Shown: positions 22,088 to 32,131, numbered from the stretch's first letter. The stretch is DNA of 64,000 bases from Symbiodinium natans (GCA_905221605.1 CAJNDS010001447.1:275001-339000); one strand, 5' to 3'. Made by a program: numbers and translations. The notes: generated from the letters alone by a model not told the origin.

Positions 22088-22232
22088 AAAGCCTAAACTC
22101 TAAACCCTAAGAACCAGCAAGTTAACCTCAGACTCAGAACCCTAAACCCTAAACCCTAAACCCTACACCCTAGCCTAAACCCCAAAGCCTAAACTCTAAA
22201 CCTAAGAACCAGCAAGTTAACCTCAGACTCAG
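22088..22232. repeat. Direct duplication of an intron 3' end
   Basis: A segment of about 48 bp (...AAGAACCAGCAAGTTAACCTCAGACTCAG) occurs twice, at 22090-22138 and 22188-22232. The second copy ends at the acceptor of the next exon. The first is followed by heptamers, so it is a spare acceptor. Confidence 0.85.
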
Positions 22233-22456
22233 ACCTACCGAGCGCCGGGACAGCACCCAGCGGGTGGCAGGAGGCGGGGGCGTCTTGGGTGCTAGGGTTC
22301 AAGGTTAGGGTTTAGGGTTTAGGGTTTAGGGTTTAGGGTTTAGGGTTTAGGGTTTAGTGTTTAAGAGGTGAAGGGTTGAGCCAGGGTTTGTTGTGGACCC
22401 AGGAAGGAGCAATGAGTGTATCTACACCGGATTCGACCCGAAACCCAAAACCCTAG
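22233..22456 (+). CDS. Two-exon fragment, unknown protein
   Basis: Exon 22233-22296 reads PTERRDSTQRVAGGGGVLGA and ends AGG|GTTCAAGG. Exon 22403-22456 follows GTGGACCCAG in phase 0 and reads EGAMSVSTPDSTRNPKP to TAG within a heptamer tract. A GA donor before the tract would be an alternative to ending there. Confidence 0.38.
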
Positions 22457-22698
22457 ACCCTAAACCCTCAACACTCAACCCTAAGCCATGACGAAGGACC
22501 CCCACTGCCCGGTTTGAGGTTGCGATGCTGATTGCCTGCTTGCTATACGGGGGTCCGAAAACTAGGAGTACCCTTTTAAAAGGGGTACCTTATTTTTCGC
22601 GAAAAAAGAACCTTAACCCTAAACCCTAAACCCTAAACCCTAAACCCTAAACCCCAAACCCCAAACCCTAAACCCTAAACCCTATTTTTTTAACGACC

Positions 22699-23013
22699 AT
22701 GCCTCGGCACGCCTGCGCCTTGCGCCTATACGGTGCAGAGCAGCCACTTTTGGGTTTTAGGGTTTAGGGTTCATGGGTCTAGGAAGTTGAGGGTTGCGGG
22801 GTTTAGGTTTTCGGGTTTGGGAAGTCTGGGGTTTGGGGTTTAGGGTTTAAAAAAGTTGAGGGCTTGTGCCTGCGGATCCGTGGGTTTTTTTAGCAGGGAT
22901 GTAGGGCCTGTAGGCAGTTAGGGGCATCAGCGGCTGTCGTAAAGATCCTTCAGGATTCAGGGCCGACACCTGGTTTCGACTGGTGGGGTCCAACACCTGG
23001 TTTCGACTCTTGA
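22699..23013 (+). CDS. Short two-exon model from ATG to TGA
   Basis: Exon 22699-22753 (MPRHACALRLYGAEQPLL, to G|GTTTTAGGG) joins 22931-23013 in phase, after GGGCATCAG. The second exon includes KILQDSGPTPGFDWWGPTPG, where GPTPGFD is repeated because the DNA contains an 18-bp direct repeat. A second frame of the same island is also open. Confidence 0.35.
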
Positions 23014-23316
23014 GGATTCTAGCACTTTGGTCAGGGTTTAGGGTTTAGGGGTTTAGGGTTTAGGGGTTTAGGGTTTAGGGTTTAGGGTCTTTGGCACGAG
23101 ATCTAAAGTATTGAGGCGTGTTTGGGGTTTAGGGTTCAGGGTTGCGTAATCTAGGAACCCTGAACCCTAAACCCTAAACCCTAAACCCTATAGATTGAGG
23201 TTTAGGCGAAGTTTTTACGCCTGAAACTGAATGCGCCCCATCAACACCCTGTCACCCTGCACCTCCGATCCGTGGCCTTAAATTCAAGGGCGGGGGATTT
23301 AGGGTTTAGGGTTTAG

Positions 23317-23402
23317 GAATAATTACTAATGGTCTTCCCTTAGGGTCCTTTTATACTTATACTAGAAGAACACCCCAAACCCCCCATTCTAATTCTTCAG
23401 GC
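23317..23402. mobile_element. Family G element
   Basis: GGAATAATTACTAATGG...CCCCATTCTAATTCTTCAGG, closest to the copy at 59350 (GGAATAATTGCTAACAG). Confidence 0.6.
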
Positions 23403-23650
23403 CTGTAAATTTCGTGTCTACCGATACCTTTCACGCCTAAATCTTAACCCACTGATCCGCCGTTGGCCTAAGCACCACCCGTTTGATAGGGGAAGCTACC
23501 CTATAGGCCCTCATGAGGTCATGTACGCGACTCGTGACCGGGCATCTAGCAGGCAGCACGTTCAAGTTGCAATACCTCATCTTCGTCTGATTTAAAAGCG
23601 CGCAGTTGCCGTGACAAGCTCGCACGACGCCTTGAACCTCAAGACCCTGT

Positions 23651-23812
23651 ACTTGGAGGTTCATGGTGCTTATTGACCCAATAATAACTGTACTTATGAC
23701 CCAAGTATAACCATATTCGGGCACTTAAGCCTTAAGTGCCCCCTTAAAGGGGGTCATAAATGGGGTAGAAGTACAGTTATAACGGGTTAATAAGTACCCT
23801 GAACCTTCAAGT
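23651..23812. mobile_element. Family A MITE-like element, most complete copy
   Basis: Inverted ends ACTTGGAGGTTCATGG... and ...CCCTGAACCTTCAAGT. Inner arms AACTGTACTTATGACC and GTAGAAGTACAGTTAT also pair, so nearly the whole 162 bp can fold into one hairpin about the GGGCACTTAAG centre. Confidence 0.85.
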
Positions 23813-23850
23813 AACCCTGCATCGTGCCCGCACCCACGACTTCACATGTC

Positions 23851-23973
23851 ATGCCCAGCTCTTGCACCAGCCCTGGGCAAAGCAGCAGCCGCTGCTGTTG
23901 TTGCTGCTGCTGCTTCGAAAATGCCTTTAGCGCACGGGTGCAGAAGTGGGAGCGTGAGATAGCGCAGGCTTGA
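23851..23973 (+). CDS. Short open frame with a Cys-coding trinucleotide run
   Basis: ATG to TGA, 40 codons. TGC/TGT repeats give a Cys run, followed by ENAFSARVQKWEREIAQA. The tail looks coding; it may instead be a terminal exon. Not linked to neighbours. Confidence 0.3.
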   Translation: MPSSCTSPGQSSSRCCCCCCCFENAFSARVQKWEREIAQA

Positions 23974-24294
23974 GAGAGTTCGGGTGCAGCATTTCAGCAT
24001 AACTTTCTAAGCTCATGGCACCGCAGCTGCCGGATTTATTGTTGCAAGGACGTTCTCCCCCCTGCGTGCTTGTTTCAAGCGCAGCCGCGGTCCCTTCAGG
24101 CCCCCCCTTGAAGGCGCTGGCCTGCAATTGATGTTAAAGGCGTGCCGCAGGAAATATTCCGCGGTTTAGGGTTTAGGGTTTAGTTTGACTATACATAACG
24201 GATCCAGCAAAAAAGGCCTGAGCTCTTTGTGTCTCCCTACTCCGTGACATATCTCGACAGGATCCCCTGAATCCCCTGCATGCGGCTTTTGAAG

Positions 24295-24637
24295 ACCTGT
24301 GCTTGGTACTGCTTGCAACCCAGATTCTTTCAATGAGGCATCAAAAGGTTGTCGCGGTGGGCCCTTACACCGGGCCATACTAGATGTAAGGTCTCTATGC
24401 TGAGTGTATAGGATTTTGAGCACAAAAAATCAGAGTTCTATTCGCCTCCCGCAACAGGAGCGGAAGATTGATCCTCAGGAGGCGCCCATGCTGCTGTTTA
24501 AAGTTCGCGCGTTGGGTTTTGCGCATTGTCGGCTTCAGGATTGTGTATGTTTACGAGGTCATTGCATGGAACTTGCAGACTTGGATCCTGGACCACTTCG
24601 TTACCCACAAGTATTGGTAGCAGCATGCGCATCCTAA
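24295..24637 (+). CDS. Two terminal exons, unknown protein
   Basis: Exon 24295-24385 ends with a consensus donor (GAT|GTAAGG) and includes NEASKGCRGGPLHRAILD. Exon 24458-24637 follows a good acceptor (CGCCTCCCGCAACAG) in phase 0 and reads ERKIDPQEAPMLLFKVRALG and later LDPGPLRYPQVLVAACAS to TAA. The 72-nt intron lacks telomere-like repeats. A second frame over 24250-24383 is also open, so the first exon is less certain than the second. Confidence 0.5.
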
Positions 24638-24897
24638 ATTTAGGTTTCGCAAATTACTGGGCGCTGTGAAGGCAACGTCGTTAAGTTCGTATCGAGCCGC
24701 ACATACTCATGAGCCTTAAAAGGCATGAAGGCGTCATGGGACCCAGCAACCAGGATGTGTCCCCTGTCGAATGTCCCTAAACCCTATAAACCTTTAAACC
24801 CGAAACCCTGAACCCCAAGCCCTAAAGCCAACCAAGTGGAGTCCAGGAGCAGTTGGCCATCGCCGCCAAAAACGAGGCCTCCGGGGTCTACACTCCC

Positions 24898-25028
24898 CTT
24901 GAAGGTTCCGGGTACAGCAACTGTACTTTTAACCCACTTACAAGCCCCTTAAGTGCCCTTATAAGGTTATAATTGGGTTGTAAGTACAGTTATTCATCAT
25001 AGGGTTCATAAGTACCCGGAACCTCCAT
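24898..25028. mobile_element. Family A MITE-like element
   Basis: CTTGAAGGTTCCGGGTAC at the left pairs with GTACCCGGAACCTCC at the right. It abuts a coding-like island (24852-24897, reading EQLAIAAKNEASGVYTPL). Confidence 0.8.
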
Positions 25029-25071
25029 GCGAGACAGAGCTTCGCAAGACACTCTTCGTAGGGAATGAGGA

Positions 25072-25186
25072 ACTTGGTAGGCCAGTGGTACCCTTTACCT
25101 TTTTTGGGTTCTGCGTTGCCTTATCAAGTAACCAACCAACGAAAAAAGGGTACGCTTGTTATAAGATGGTGGCTGGGCTACCAAGT
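25072..25186. mobile_element. Family B MITE-like element
   Basis: ACTTGGTAGGCCAGTGGTAC at the left and GGCTGGGCTACCAAGT at the right, with the inner GGGTACGCTTGTTATAAG arm. Confidence 0.82.
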
Positions 25187-25390
25187 GAAATTCGGGCCGC
25201 ATATATACCCTTTAAACAAGCACATAGGGTAACTCATTTGCCAGCCAGAACAGGCACAGGGGGTCCGTGGGGGCCCCTGGTTTAGGGGCCCTTCTCCCTT
25301 GTTGTCTGGCGTTAAGTTCGATCCGCTGAGCCCCCAATAACTGGTTCAAAAATGTGGGTGGGCCTGGGGATAGCCTGGGCTGTTGATTTG

Positions 25391-25449
25391 CCGAAGACGA
25401 AGTTTAAGTGGATACTCTCGCCGAAGACGAAGTTTCAGTGGATACTCTT
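25391..25449. repeat. 31-bp tandem repeat, two copies
   Basis: GCCGAAGACGAAGTTT(A/C)AGTGGATACTC is repeated, with one interruption, just upstream of a candidate exon. Confidence 0.9.
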
Positions 25450-25465
25450 TAGGAGTATCTTTCAG

Positions 25466-25932
25466 AGGACTCAAGGACCAACCTGGAACGAGTGTTTCTT
25501 TCCATGCCATTCTTTGATACCCAGGCCCGAGAGGCAGGACAGTCAAGAAGAAAATGCCCACGGTGCCCAAAACCCCAATTAAAACTTAACCCTAACCCCC
25601 AAACCCAAATTAAAACCTAACCCTTAACCCTAATCAAAACTGAACCCTCAAAACCCGAAACCCCTAATGCTTATATACCCCCCTTTTAAACCCTTAGGAG
25701 TGAGGGATGCCTGGGGGCTGTGTAGTTAACCTTTGACCTCTATTGGTTATGTAGAATCCTACCATACATGAAAACTTATATATACATATATATATATATA
25801 CATATATAAGGAGAGCCATTTCAGCCCCACTCTGAACCCCAAGCCGTGAAGGCGGCGCAGCTTCGGCGGAAACTGAATCCCGGCTGCGGTACGGTGTCTC
25901 TACCCTCAAGTGGGGGGTTTCCGACCATCGGG
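25466..25932 (+). CDS. Two exon islands, unknown protein with CPRC motif
   Basis: Exon 25466 to about 25562 follows AGTATCTTTCAG and reads NLERVFLSMPFFDTQAREAG, ending near CPRC. Exon 25825-25932 follows AGCCATTTCAG, reads PHSEPQAVKAAQLRRKLNPG and ends GGG|GTAACC with 36 whole codons. The junction between the two is not phase-verified. An AT microsatellite lies between them. Confidence 0.4.
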
Positions 25933-25964
25933 GTAACCCTGAGTTTAGGGTTTAGGCGGGTTGG

Positions 25965-26050
25965 GGGCTACCCTTTTGGGGGGTTCCAGTTCCTATAGTA
26001 AGGATTCTACTATCTTAGTGCGTACTTAGGGTACCTCTAGTGGTGTCGCT
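25965..26050. mobile_element. Family F element, diverged
   Basis: GGGGGCTACCCTTTTGGGGGG, ATAGTAAGGATTCTACTATC and AGGGTACCTCTAG correspond to segments of the copies at 8826 and 50330. Confidence 0.5.
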
Positions 26051-26404
26051 ACCTTCAAGTCGGTGCGGGAGGTTTAGATCTGTACAGCGCCTTAGGGTTT
26101 TGGGTTTAGGGCTTCGGCTTTTTTAAGGTTTACGGTTAAAGAGGTTGAGGGTATTAGGGTTTATTTAGAAGGTTTAGAGCTCAGGGTTTAGGATTTGAGT
26201 CGGGTTTAGGGTTTTACCCAATAGTGAAGACCCCCCCCAAAATGGGCCCCGATGAGAACAGCCTCCTATGTAGGGTTGCGGGTTCTGGGCCAGTTCATGG
26301 CAAGACCCCTTCTCAAAGGGGGTCCCAGTGATATTCTATGATTCTTCTTCAAGGGTTTAGGGTTCAGGGTTTAGGATTAAAGGCTATTGTAGGGTTACTA
26401 CAAG

Positions 26405-26703
26405 GATATACGAGGCTGGGTATGATTCGGATTTGGGGTTCGAACTGTTAGGAGTTTTCTTCCGCAAACACTGTGCCAAAAGAAGCTTTTGGACATGTGG
26501 GAGCGCCCCAAATGCAAAACTGTCGCCGCTTTGTGAACGTCTGGGCTCGCGGTTTAGGGTTTAGGGTTTAGGGTTTAGGGTTCAGGGTTCAAGGGTTAGG
26601 GTTTAGGGTCACATTATGGCCTCTCACTGTTTCGAGTCGACGCTGGCATCACATCGCTAGTTCTCTAAATCAGGGCCCTTTTAATGTGACGTCCTTATTC
26701 TAA
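26405..26703 (+). CDS. Two terminal exons, unknown protein
   Basis: Exon 26405-26551 (48 codons, after GTTACTACAAG) includes DLGFELLGVFFRKHCAKRSF and ends CGCG|GTTTAGGG. Exon 26607-26703 begins at an acceptor inside a heptamer (TTTAG|G), joins in phase, and reads VTLWPLTVSSRRWHHIASSL... to TAA. The 55-nt intron between them is almost pure TTTAGGG/TTCAGGG. A possible first exon is 26244-26276 (MGPDENSLLCR). Confidence 0.48.
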
Positions 26704-26922
26704 GGGTGCCGTGCTATACAGGGTTTAGGGTTTAGGGTTTAGGGTTTAGGGTTTAGGGTTTAGGGTTTAGGGTTTAGGGTTTAGGGTTTAGGGTTTAGGG
26801 TTTAGGGTTTAGGGGGGGTACCCGACCCTAATTTGGAGAGCTACCCCACACGAATGCTTGGTTTTCGCTGGTTGTAGAAGGCACGGACACCGCAGCATCC
26901 AACAACGAAGGGTCACAATCCT

Positions 26923-27054
26923 ACCTGGAGGGTTCAGGGTACTTATCAACCCAATACTAATTGCACCTATAGCCCAATACTAATCGTACCTATAACCCAA
27001 TACTAATTGTACCTATAACCCAATTGCAACCATATCAGGGCACTTAAACATCCT
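26923..27054. mobile_element. Family A element with an internal triplication, 3' half missing
   Basis: ACCTGGAGGGTTCAGGGTAC is followed by three copies of an 18-20 bp unit (CCAATACTAAT.GTACCTATAA) and then the core ATATCAGGGCACTTAA. The right arm is absent. Confidence 0.7.
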
Positions 27055-27394
27055 AAGTCTCAGGAAGTCCCTCCGAGCGGAGATTGCAAAGCGGAACGCC
27101 CCGGCCCCTGATGGGCGTGTTGGACGCCTAGAATGCCTACCGTAGATTCATCTGGCAAAGGTAAATGGTACCTGGACCATCAACTTGCAATTCCTTCTTA
27201 TATATGCCCTTTCGTTAGGAACTAGAATCAGAAACTTAGGGTTCCTCAAAAACAGACTACCATTGGGGCTTAGGTAGAACTCGATGGTGTGTCAGCGCTG
27301 TCTTGGCAAAATGTCGCCTTAAAAAAGAAGGCCCACAGCCTTCATGCCAACCAGACTTTCCGTGATACAGATATCGCATGGAGTCCTGAATGAG

Positions 27395-27483
27395 GTCTTG
27401 GTATGCCTGTTCTAGGTTCCCTTATCAAGAAACCAACCCCAAAAAGGGTACCCTGATTATGATTTGATTGCTGACCTACCAAG
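27395..27483. mobile_element. Family B MITE-like element, diverged
   Basis: CTTGGTATGCCTG at the left and GACCTACCAAG at the right, with the GGTTCCCTTATCAAG segment shared with 25072. Confidence 0.65.
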
Positions 27484-27489
27484 AGCCCG

Positions 27490-27781
27490 ATGCTTGAAGC
27501 ACTGGAGCTCCCTCTTGCCGAACTACCCCCAGCAGGTGTCCCCCTAAACCCTAAACCCGAAACCCTAAACCCTAAACCCTTTAGGGGGCCCAAGGTAGAG
27601 TCCCTTGATCAACCTCCCCAAACCCAATCCTTACACAGCCCCCCGAGGGCCTTGTGTGTGGCAGGTTTTCCAAATTGACGTCCCTTTTTGCGTGTTCCAC
27701 TTTTTAGTCGCACGGAGCCTTATTCTAGTTTGCGTACGCAATAAAGGATCCATGGTTGGCCAAACGCTGGTGTGTTCCTAG
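27490..27781 (+). CDS. Two-exon gene model, 62 codons, hydrophobic
   Basis: Exon 27490-27535 starts at ATG beside a family B element (MLEALELPLAELPPA) and ends GCAG|GTGTCC. Exon 27639-27781 follows CCTTACACAG in phase and reads PFCVFHFLVARSLILVCVRN... to TAG. The open stretch in the second exon is 46 codons. The intron contains CCCTAAA repeats. A further open island (27782-27900) might be an additional exon. Function unknown. Confidence 0.45.
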
Positions 27782-27980
27782 GCAGCTCTTGAACTGCTTC
27801 CTGGTGGAAGCCTGCCGGCGCCCCAGCATCCTCACCCCCTGCGTTTGTTTTTTGCGAGCAATCATGCCAGCACATCCCAATATTGCCTCCTTGCCACCCT
27901 AAACCCTAAACCCTAAACCCTAAACCCTAAACCCTAAACCCTAAACCCTAAACCCTAAACCCTAAACCCTAAACCCAAAG

Positions 27981-28175
27981 GACTCCCAGTCTCATCCTGA
28001 GCCCCAAACCTCGGCCTCCCATGTTTCATGAGGCATCCTTACCCTGTCCAAATTTCCACGAAATTGGAGTTTTTCGAGGTTGAGGGTTTAGGGTTTAGGG
28101 TTCAAGGCAGCTTCTACTAGGTACTACCCCGACTTAGGATATGCCCATGATTCGATCAATTTTTCTTCGGCCTGA
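27981..28175 (+). CDS. Two terminal exons, unknown protein
   Basis: Exon 27981-28078, after ACCCAAAG, reads TPSLILSPKPRPPMFHEASL... and ends CGAG|GTTGAGG. Exon 28111-28175, after TTCAAGGCAG, joins in phase and reads STRYYPDLGYAHDSINFSSA to TGA. The 32-nt intron is largely TTTAGGG. May be the 3' end of the preceding model. Confidence 0.45.
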
Positions 28176-28253
28176 CGTGAAGCACGGGCGACTTTTGGCC
28201 GTTCAACTTAAACTGAAACCCTGCGCGTCACGGTGCAAGCGAGTCTCAGTTAG

Positions 28254-29091
28254 ATGAAGGACCACGAGCATGCAAGAATGTGGATGGCGCAACTTTATTC
28301 GATCCTGAGCGGCTTGCCGAGACACTGGTATGTGCTTATTTTAACGTAGCATAATACAATACGTGGAAAATATTACATACTATAGCATAACATGATATAA
28401 TGCAATATAGTCATAATAAACTAGTACAAACAATAATAGTGCTGACGACAATACTACTAATAGTAGTAGTAAGAATAATGATAATAGCAATAGTAAAAAT
28501 AGTAACAGCAATAGTAGTAATAACACACATATATGTAAATATGTATATATATATATATATATACATTTTGACTAATAAGCTGCTACATCCGTCAATAAAG
28601 ACGGGAGTAGTCTAGGTAGGACCTTGGAACAGTTTTCTATTGTCCCCTTCTCAGGTTCCAGAGGCTCCTCGGGTCCAGGGTAGTAGTGGTTTAGGTTTCA
28701 AGGGTTAGAGGGTTTAGGGTTAGAGGGTTAAAAAAGGGTTCAAGGGTTTCGCTTCGGGGTGAAACGGCGCCTGGGCACTCTCATGCAATGTGTTTAGGGT
28801 TTAGGGTTTAGGGTTTAGGGTTTAGGGACTGAATCCTCCGGCAGGCTTGGGGCCGACCAGCTCCTTCGCGGCTTTCGACAGGCTCCCGGTCCAGGTTTTT
28901 TTTTGGCTTGTCTTGCGTTCTGGGTTCTTACCGACATGGGTTTAGGGTTTAGGGTTTAGGGTTTAGGGGTTTAGGGTTGGGGCAGGGGGGAGGCGGGGGG
29001 GGGGTTCGAAGATTTAGGTAATGAGCTGGGTCCTTTCGTCGTCTCTGTGAAGGGCTCCAAGGGGGGATATAAGCATCTCTCTCTCTGTTAA
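28254..29091 (+). CDS. Gene model from ATG to TAA with consensus first donor
   Basis: Exon 28254-28327 reads MKDHEHARMWMAQLYSILSG and ends TG|GTATGTG. Exon 28655-28679 follows a strong pyrimidine acceptor (TTTCTATTGTCCCCTTCTCAG) in phase. Exons 28826-28894 (after TTTAG; GLNPPAGLGPTSSFAAFDRL, ending CAG|GTTTTTT) and 29026-29091 (LGPFVVSVKGSKGGYKHLSL to TAA) are phase 0. One exon between 28680 and 28825 is probably missing: the island 28745-28793 is open in two frames. The first intron holds an AT-rich microsatellite. Function unknown. Confidence 0.45.
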
Positions 29092-29392
29092 GAAGTAGTG
29101 TTGGTCCTGCATGAATTAAAATCTGTACCTTTTCGCTAGGATCCTAGTTTAGAAGCACTTCCTAAAGTAGGGCTCCTTTTTTGTAGGGTGGGGGGTGGAG
29201 GCCTGGGGGGCGGTTACCCATTATACTACGCGGCCTTGTACTTAGGGTAACCCTAAAACAGACAAAAGCAATGGGCTTAGGATTCTACAGTATTGAGTGT
29301 GAAGTTTAGCGTTCAGGTGTTCAGGGGTTCAGGGGCTTGGGGTTGAGCAGTTTAGGAGTTTAGAGTTTCGGGTTTGGGGTTGAGTAGACAAG

Positions 29393-29796
29393 GGCTCCGG
29401 ATACCAATAAGTCTGTCGACACAGCAGCGCAACAGGACATGATGCCTGATGTATTACTATTGTTTGCACCTCCGAGAAACCACCAATTCTGCAGAGTGGA
29501 AGTTGTATGAAAAGTTCGACGTAGTTCCAAACGTTGCAGACCGGTGAACGTAGAGTACCATTGCCACCACCACCCATGCGAGTTTGCAGGGTATAAGGAC
29601 CACATGCCCCTGTAGGGTTCATTTCGGGTAGGGTTTAGAGTTCGTTTGGTCCTAAGATAGGATCCGAAAGGTGTCGCTGCGGAGTTTTTGGGAGTTGGTC
29701 CGAGAGGGCAACTCTGAGGCCGGAGCCCGAACATTTGTGAATGTTGCGTTTTTGGGGAGCTTTGGTTGGGAGGGGAGGTTGGAGTTTGAGCCTTAA
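29393..29796 (+). CDS. Two terminal-type exons, unknown proteins
   Basis: Exon 29393-29510 follows GAGTAGACAAG and reads SVDTAAQQDMMPDVLLLFAP... to TGA. Exon 29661-29796 follows CCTAAGATAG and reads FWELVREGNSEAGARTFVNV... to TAA, 44 codons, strongly coding-like. Each ends in a stop, so they belong to two genes or one is misread. Minus-strand frames of 97 and 150 codons overlap them and look like shadows. Confidence 0.4.
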
Positions 29797-29954
29797 AACC
29801 CCGAAACCCCAAGCCTTACCAACCCAAAGCCCTACCCAAGCCCTAAACCCTAAGGAGGTTTTGGGTGCTATTTAAGTGTTTGCATTGTTTGGGGTTTCTC
29901 GGTTTTTCGAGTCTGAGGCGTGATATAGGGTCACTAAGGGAGGGGGTTCGTGGG

Positions 29955-30026
29955 GGGCTAGGTACCTAGGGAAGCTTCGGGAGCCTTAGGGAGTAGCGGG
30001 GAGTAGTAGGGAACCTTGGGTTACCC
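29955..30026. mobile_element. Family N repeat, copy 1
   Basis: GGTACCTAGGGAAG, then GGGAGTAG, then GGGGAGTAGTAGGGAACCTT and GGGTTACC. Copy 2 is at 31058-31128. Confidence 0.65.
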
Positions 30027-30099
30027 TAAACCCGACACCCTAAACCCTAAACCCTAAACCCCCCTTGAACCTATGGGCTTGGTTAGGTTTCTCACCCAG

Positions 30100-30492
30100 C
30101 TATTCTCCTGGACCAGGACTCCTGTACTCCTCGCCCAGTCCTCTGTGGTTCAAGTTGGGTTTAGGGTTTACCCTATAGTACGTAGAGCCTAGGGGGGGGG
30201 GTGTCCCTACCTCCCTAAACCCAGACGCTGGACCGCCCCAAGGCTTGGGTTTAGAGATTTTTGTGAGTTGGGGTTTGGGTTTTAGAGGTATTTAAGGTTG
30301 AGAATTTAGAGGTGAGCAGTTCGGATTTTTTGGGCTTGCTTGGAGGTTGACGTGGGCGCCGTGTTTTTTTCAGGGTTACCGAGGGGTTTGCAGGGTTTCT
30401 TGGAAGGTTCAGCCCGAAAAACCTAAACCCCAAACCCCAAACCCTAAACCCTAAACCCTAAACCCAGGCTTTCTGGGGCTCATAGGGCGTAG
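30100..30492 (+). CDS. Four-exon 3' gene fragment, unknown protein
   Basis: Exons 30100-30158 (after GTTTCTCACCCAG), 30225-30248 (after CTAAACCCAG), 30374-30406 (after CCGTGTTTTTTTCAG) and 30468-30492 agree in phase to a TAG. The first includes LFSWTRTPVLLAQSSVVQVG. Three of the acceptors are good. Introns mix TTTAGGG and CCCTAAA blocks. Confidence 0.43.
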
Positions 30493-30536
30493 GTCCCGGC
30501 CCTAAGCCCCTAAACCCTCACGCGGGGCCAGAACAG

Positions 30537-30867
30537 CATTCAGGGTTGCAGAAGGGGAGCCCTTTTCAGCTTGCTGTGGAAGCATACGTATTTAAGGCTT
30601 AGAGCTTTCCAGGTTTGAGGCATCCCTCGATGGGTTTAGGGTTTAGAGTTTAGGGTTTAGGGTTTAGGGTTTATTGTCGACCTCAGGCACTTAGACAAGA
30701 CGACGGCTTCGTGCAATGCGTGGGCAAGAGCTGCTTTCAAGGCAGATCGCCAAAGGGAGCTCATTGGGCATAGGGTGTGCTCTCAGGTCTTGTGTCATGT
30801 GCACTGCGCCTTGGAATCCCGACATCCTCAACCCAGTCACTACCATACCCTGTAACCTATACCCTGG
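30537..30867 (+). CDS. Exon islands of one gene, unknown protein
   Basis: 30537-30587 reads FRVAEGEPFSACCGSI and ends ATAC|GTATTT. 30687-30786, after GTCGACCTCAG, includes AWARAAFKADRQRELIGHRV and ends CAG|GTCTTG. 30837-30867, after CCTCAACCCAG, joins the second in phase and ends CTGG|GTTTCGGG. The first-to-second junction does not match in phase. The second island is open in two frames. Confidence 0.38.
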
Positions 30868-31057
30868 GTTTCGGGTTCAGGGTTTAGGCTTTAGGTTTCA
30901 GGGTTCAGGGTTTAGGGTTTAAGGGGCTAGGGTTTAGGGTCTAGTGATTAGGGTTTTGGGTTTAGGGTTTCGGGTTTGGGGTCCGAACCCTGAAGCCTGA
31001 ACCCTCACTTTGTGTCTTCTTCGTTTACTCTGGATGCTAGGCAGATCTGATTGCAGG

Positions 31058-31128
31058 GTCCTTGGTACCTAGGGAAGTAGGGAGTCCAAAAGAGTAGTGG
31101 GGAGTAGTAGGGAATCTTGGGTTACATG
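31058..31128. mobile_element. Family N repeat, copy 2
   Basis: GGTACCTAGGGAAGTAGGG...GTGGGGAGTAGTAGGGAATC...GGGTTAC, matching 29955-30026 with point differences. Confidence 0.65.
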
Positions 31129-31145
31129 GCCTCCGTGAACCCCCC

Positions 31146-31405
31146 CTAAACCCTAAACCCTAAACCCTAAACCCTAAACCCTAAACCCTAAACCCTAAAC
31201 CCTAAACCCTAAACCCTAAACCCTAAACCCTAAACCCTAAACCCTAAACCCTAAACCCTAAACCCTAAACCCTAAACCCTAAACCCTAAACCCTAAACCC
31301 TAAACCCTAAACCCTAAACCCTAAACCCTAAACCCTAAACCCTAAACCCTAAACCCTAAACCCTAAACCCTAGCCCTAAACCCTAAACCCTAAACCCTAA
31401 ACCCT
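31146..31405. repeat. Longest perfect CCCTAAA array (about 37 units)
   Basis: Roughly 260 bp of near-uninterrupted heptamer with a single CCCTAG unit near 31370. Low divergence implies recent expansion or insertion. It sits between a family N element and an exon island. Confidence 0.97.
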
Positions 31406-31426
31406 GAGGACCTTATCATCTTAGAG

Positions 31427-31856
31427 CTGCCTTTGCTAGGCCAAGATGCCCATGTGTGCAGAACTGAGTCGGCTGTCTTCCGTGCTTTCTTCTGGGTTCA
31501 GGGTTTTCGGGGTGTAGGGCTTCAGGATTTACAGGGCTTTGGGCTACAAATGTTGCCCTTCGCCACTCTCCTCACCCCAGCAGTCCCATTGATGTAGACA
31601 CAGCTCCACGTAAAGCTCAAGCCTTAAGCCTTGTACTTCTTGGGGTTTGGGGTTTTGGGTAAGCCCTGAAACTCTCAGATCTGAAGCCCTTACCAATAGT
31701 CAACCCTTTTCACAACACGCGCAGTCCAAAACAGAAACAAAGGGGGTGCAGCGTCCTTGGCTCCCGAAGTTAAGAAACTACATCGGGGCCCGCGCCCCCC
31801 CCAACCCTCCCACACAACCATGTTTTCTTGTTTTCTTTGCCGAGTACCAGACGTGA
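31427..31856 (+). CDS. Two terminal exons, unknown protein
   Basis: Exon 31427-31495 follows TTATCATCTTAGAG and reads LPLLGQDAHVCRTESAVFRA..., ending TGG|GTTCAGG. Exon 31725-31856 follows CACAACACGCGCAG in phase 0 and reads GVQRPWLPKLRNYIGARAPP... to TGA, 43 codons. An extra short island at 31602-31630 would break the phase and is left out. Confidence 0.45.
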
Positions 31857-32131
31857 AAAAAGCCTCAACCACCCTAAGGTTTAGGGCTTTAGGGCTCTCT
31901 AAGCCTAACCTACTGGCAAGGCACCTTAAACCCCCCTAAACCCCCCAAACCTCTAAAGCCCCCTAAACCCCCTAAACCCCTAACTCCCCAAGCCTAATCC
32001 CTAAACCCTAAACCCTAAACCCTAAACCCCAAACCCCAAACCCCAAACCCCAAACCCTAAACCCTAAGCCCTAAACCCTAAACCCTAAACCCTAAACCCT
32101 AAACCCTAAACCCTAAACCCTAAACCGATAG

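Noticed and set aside
29360-29812. 150-codon minus-strand frame
   Set aside because: It overlaps two plus-strand islands with better acceptors and coding-like composition, and its ends are heptamer translations (Asn-Pro-Lys).
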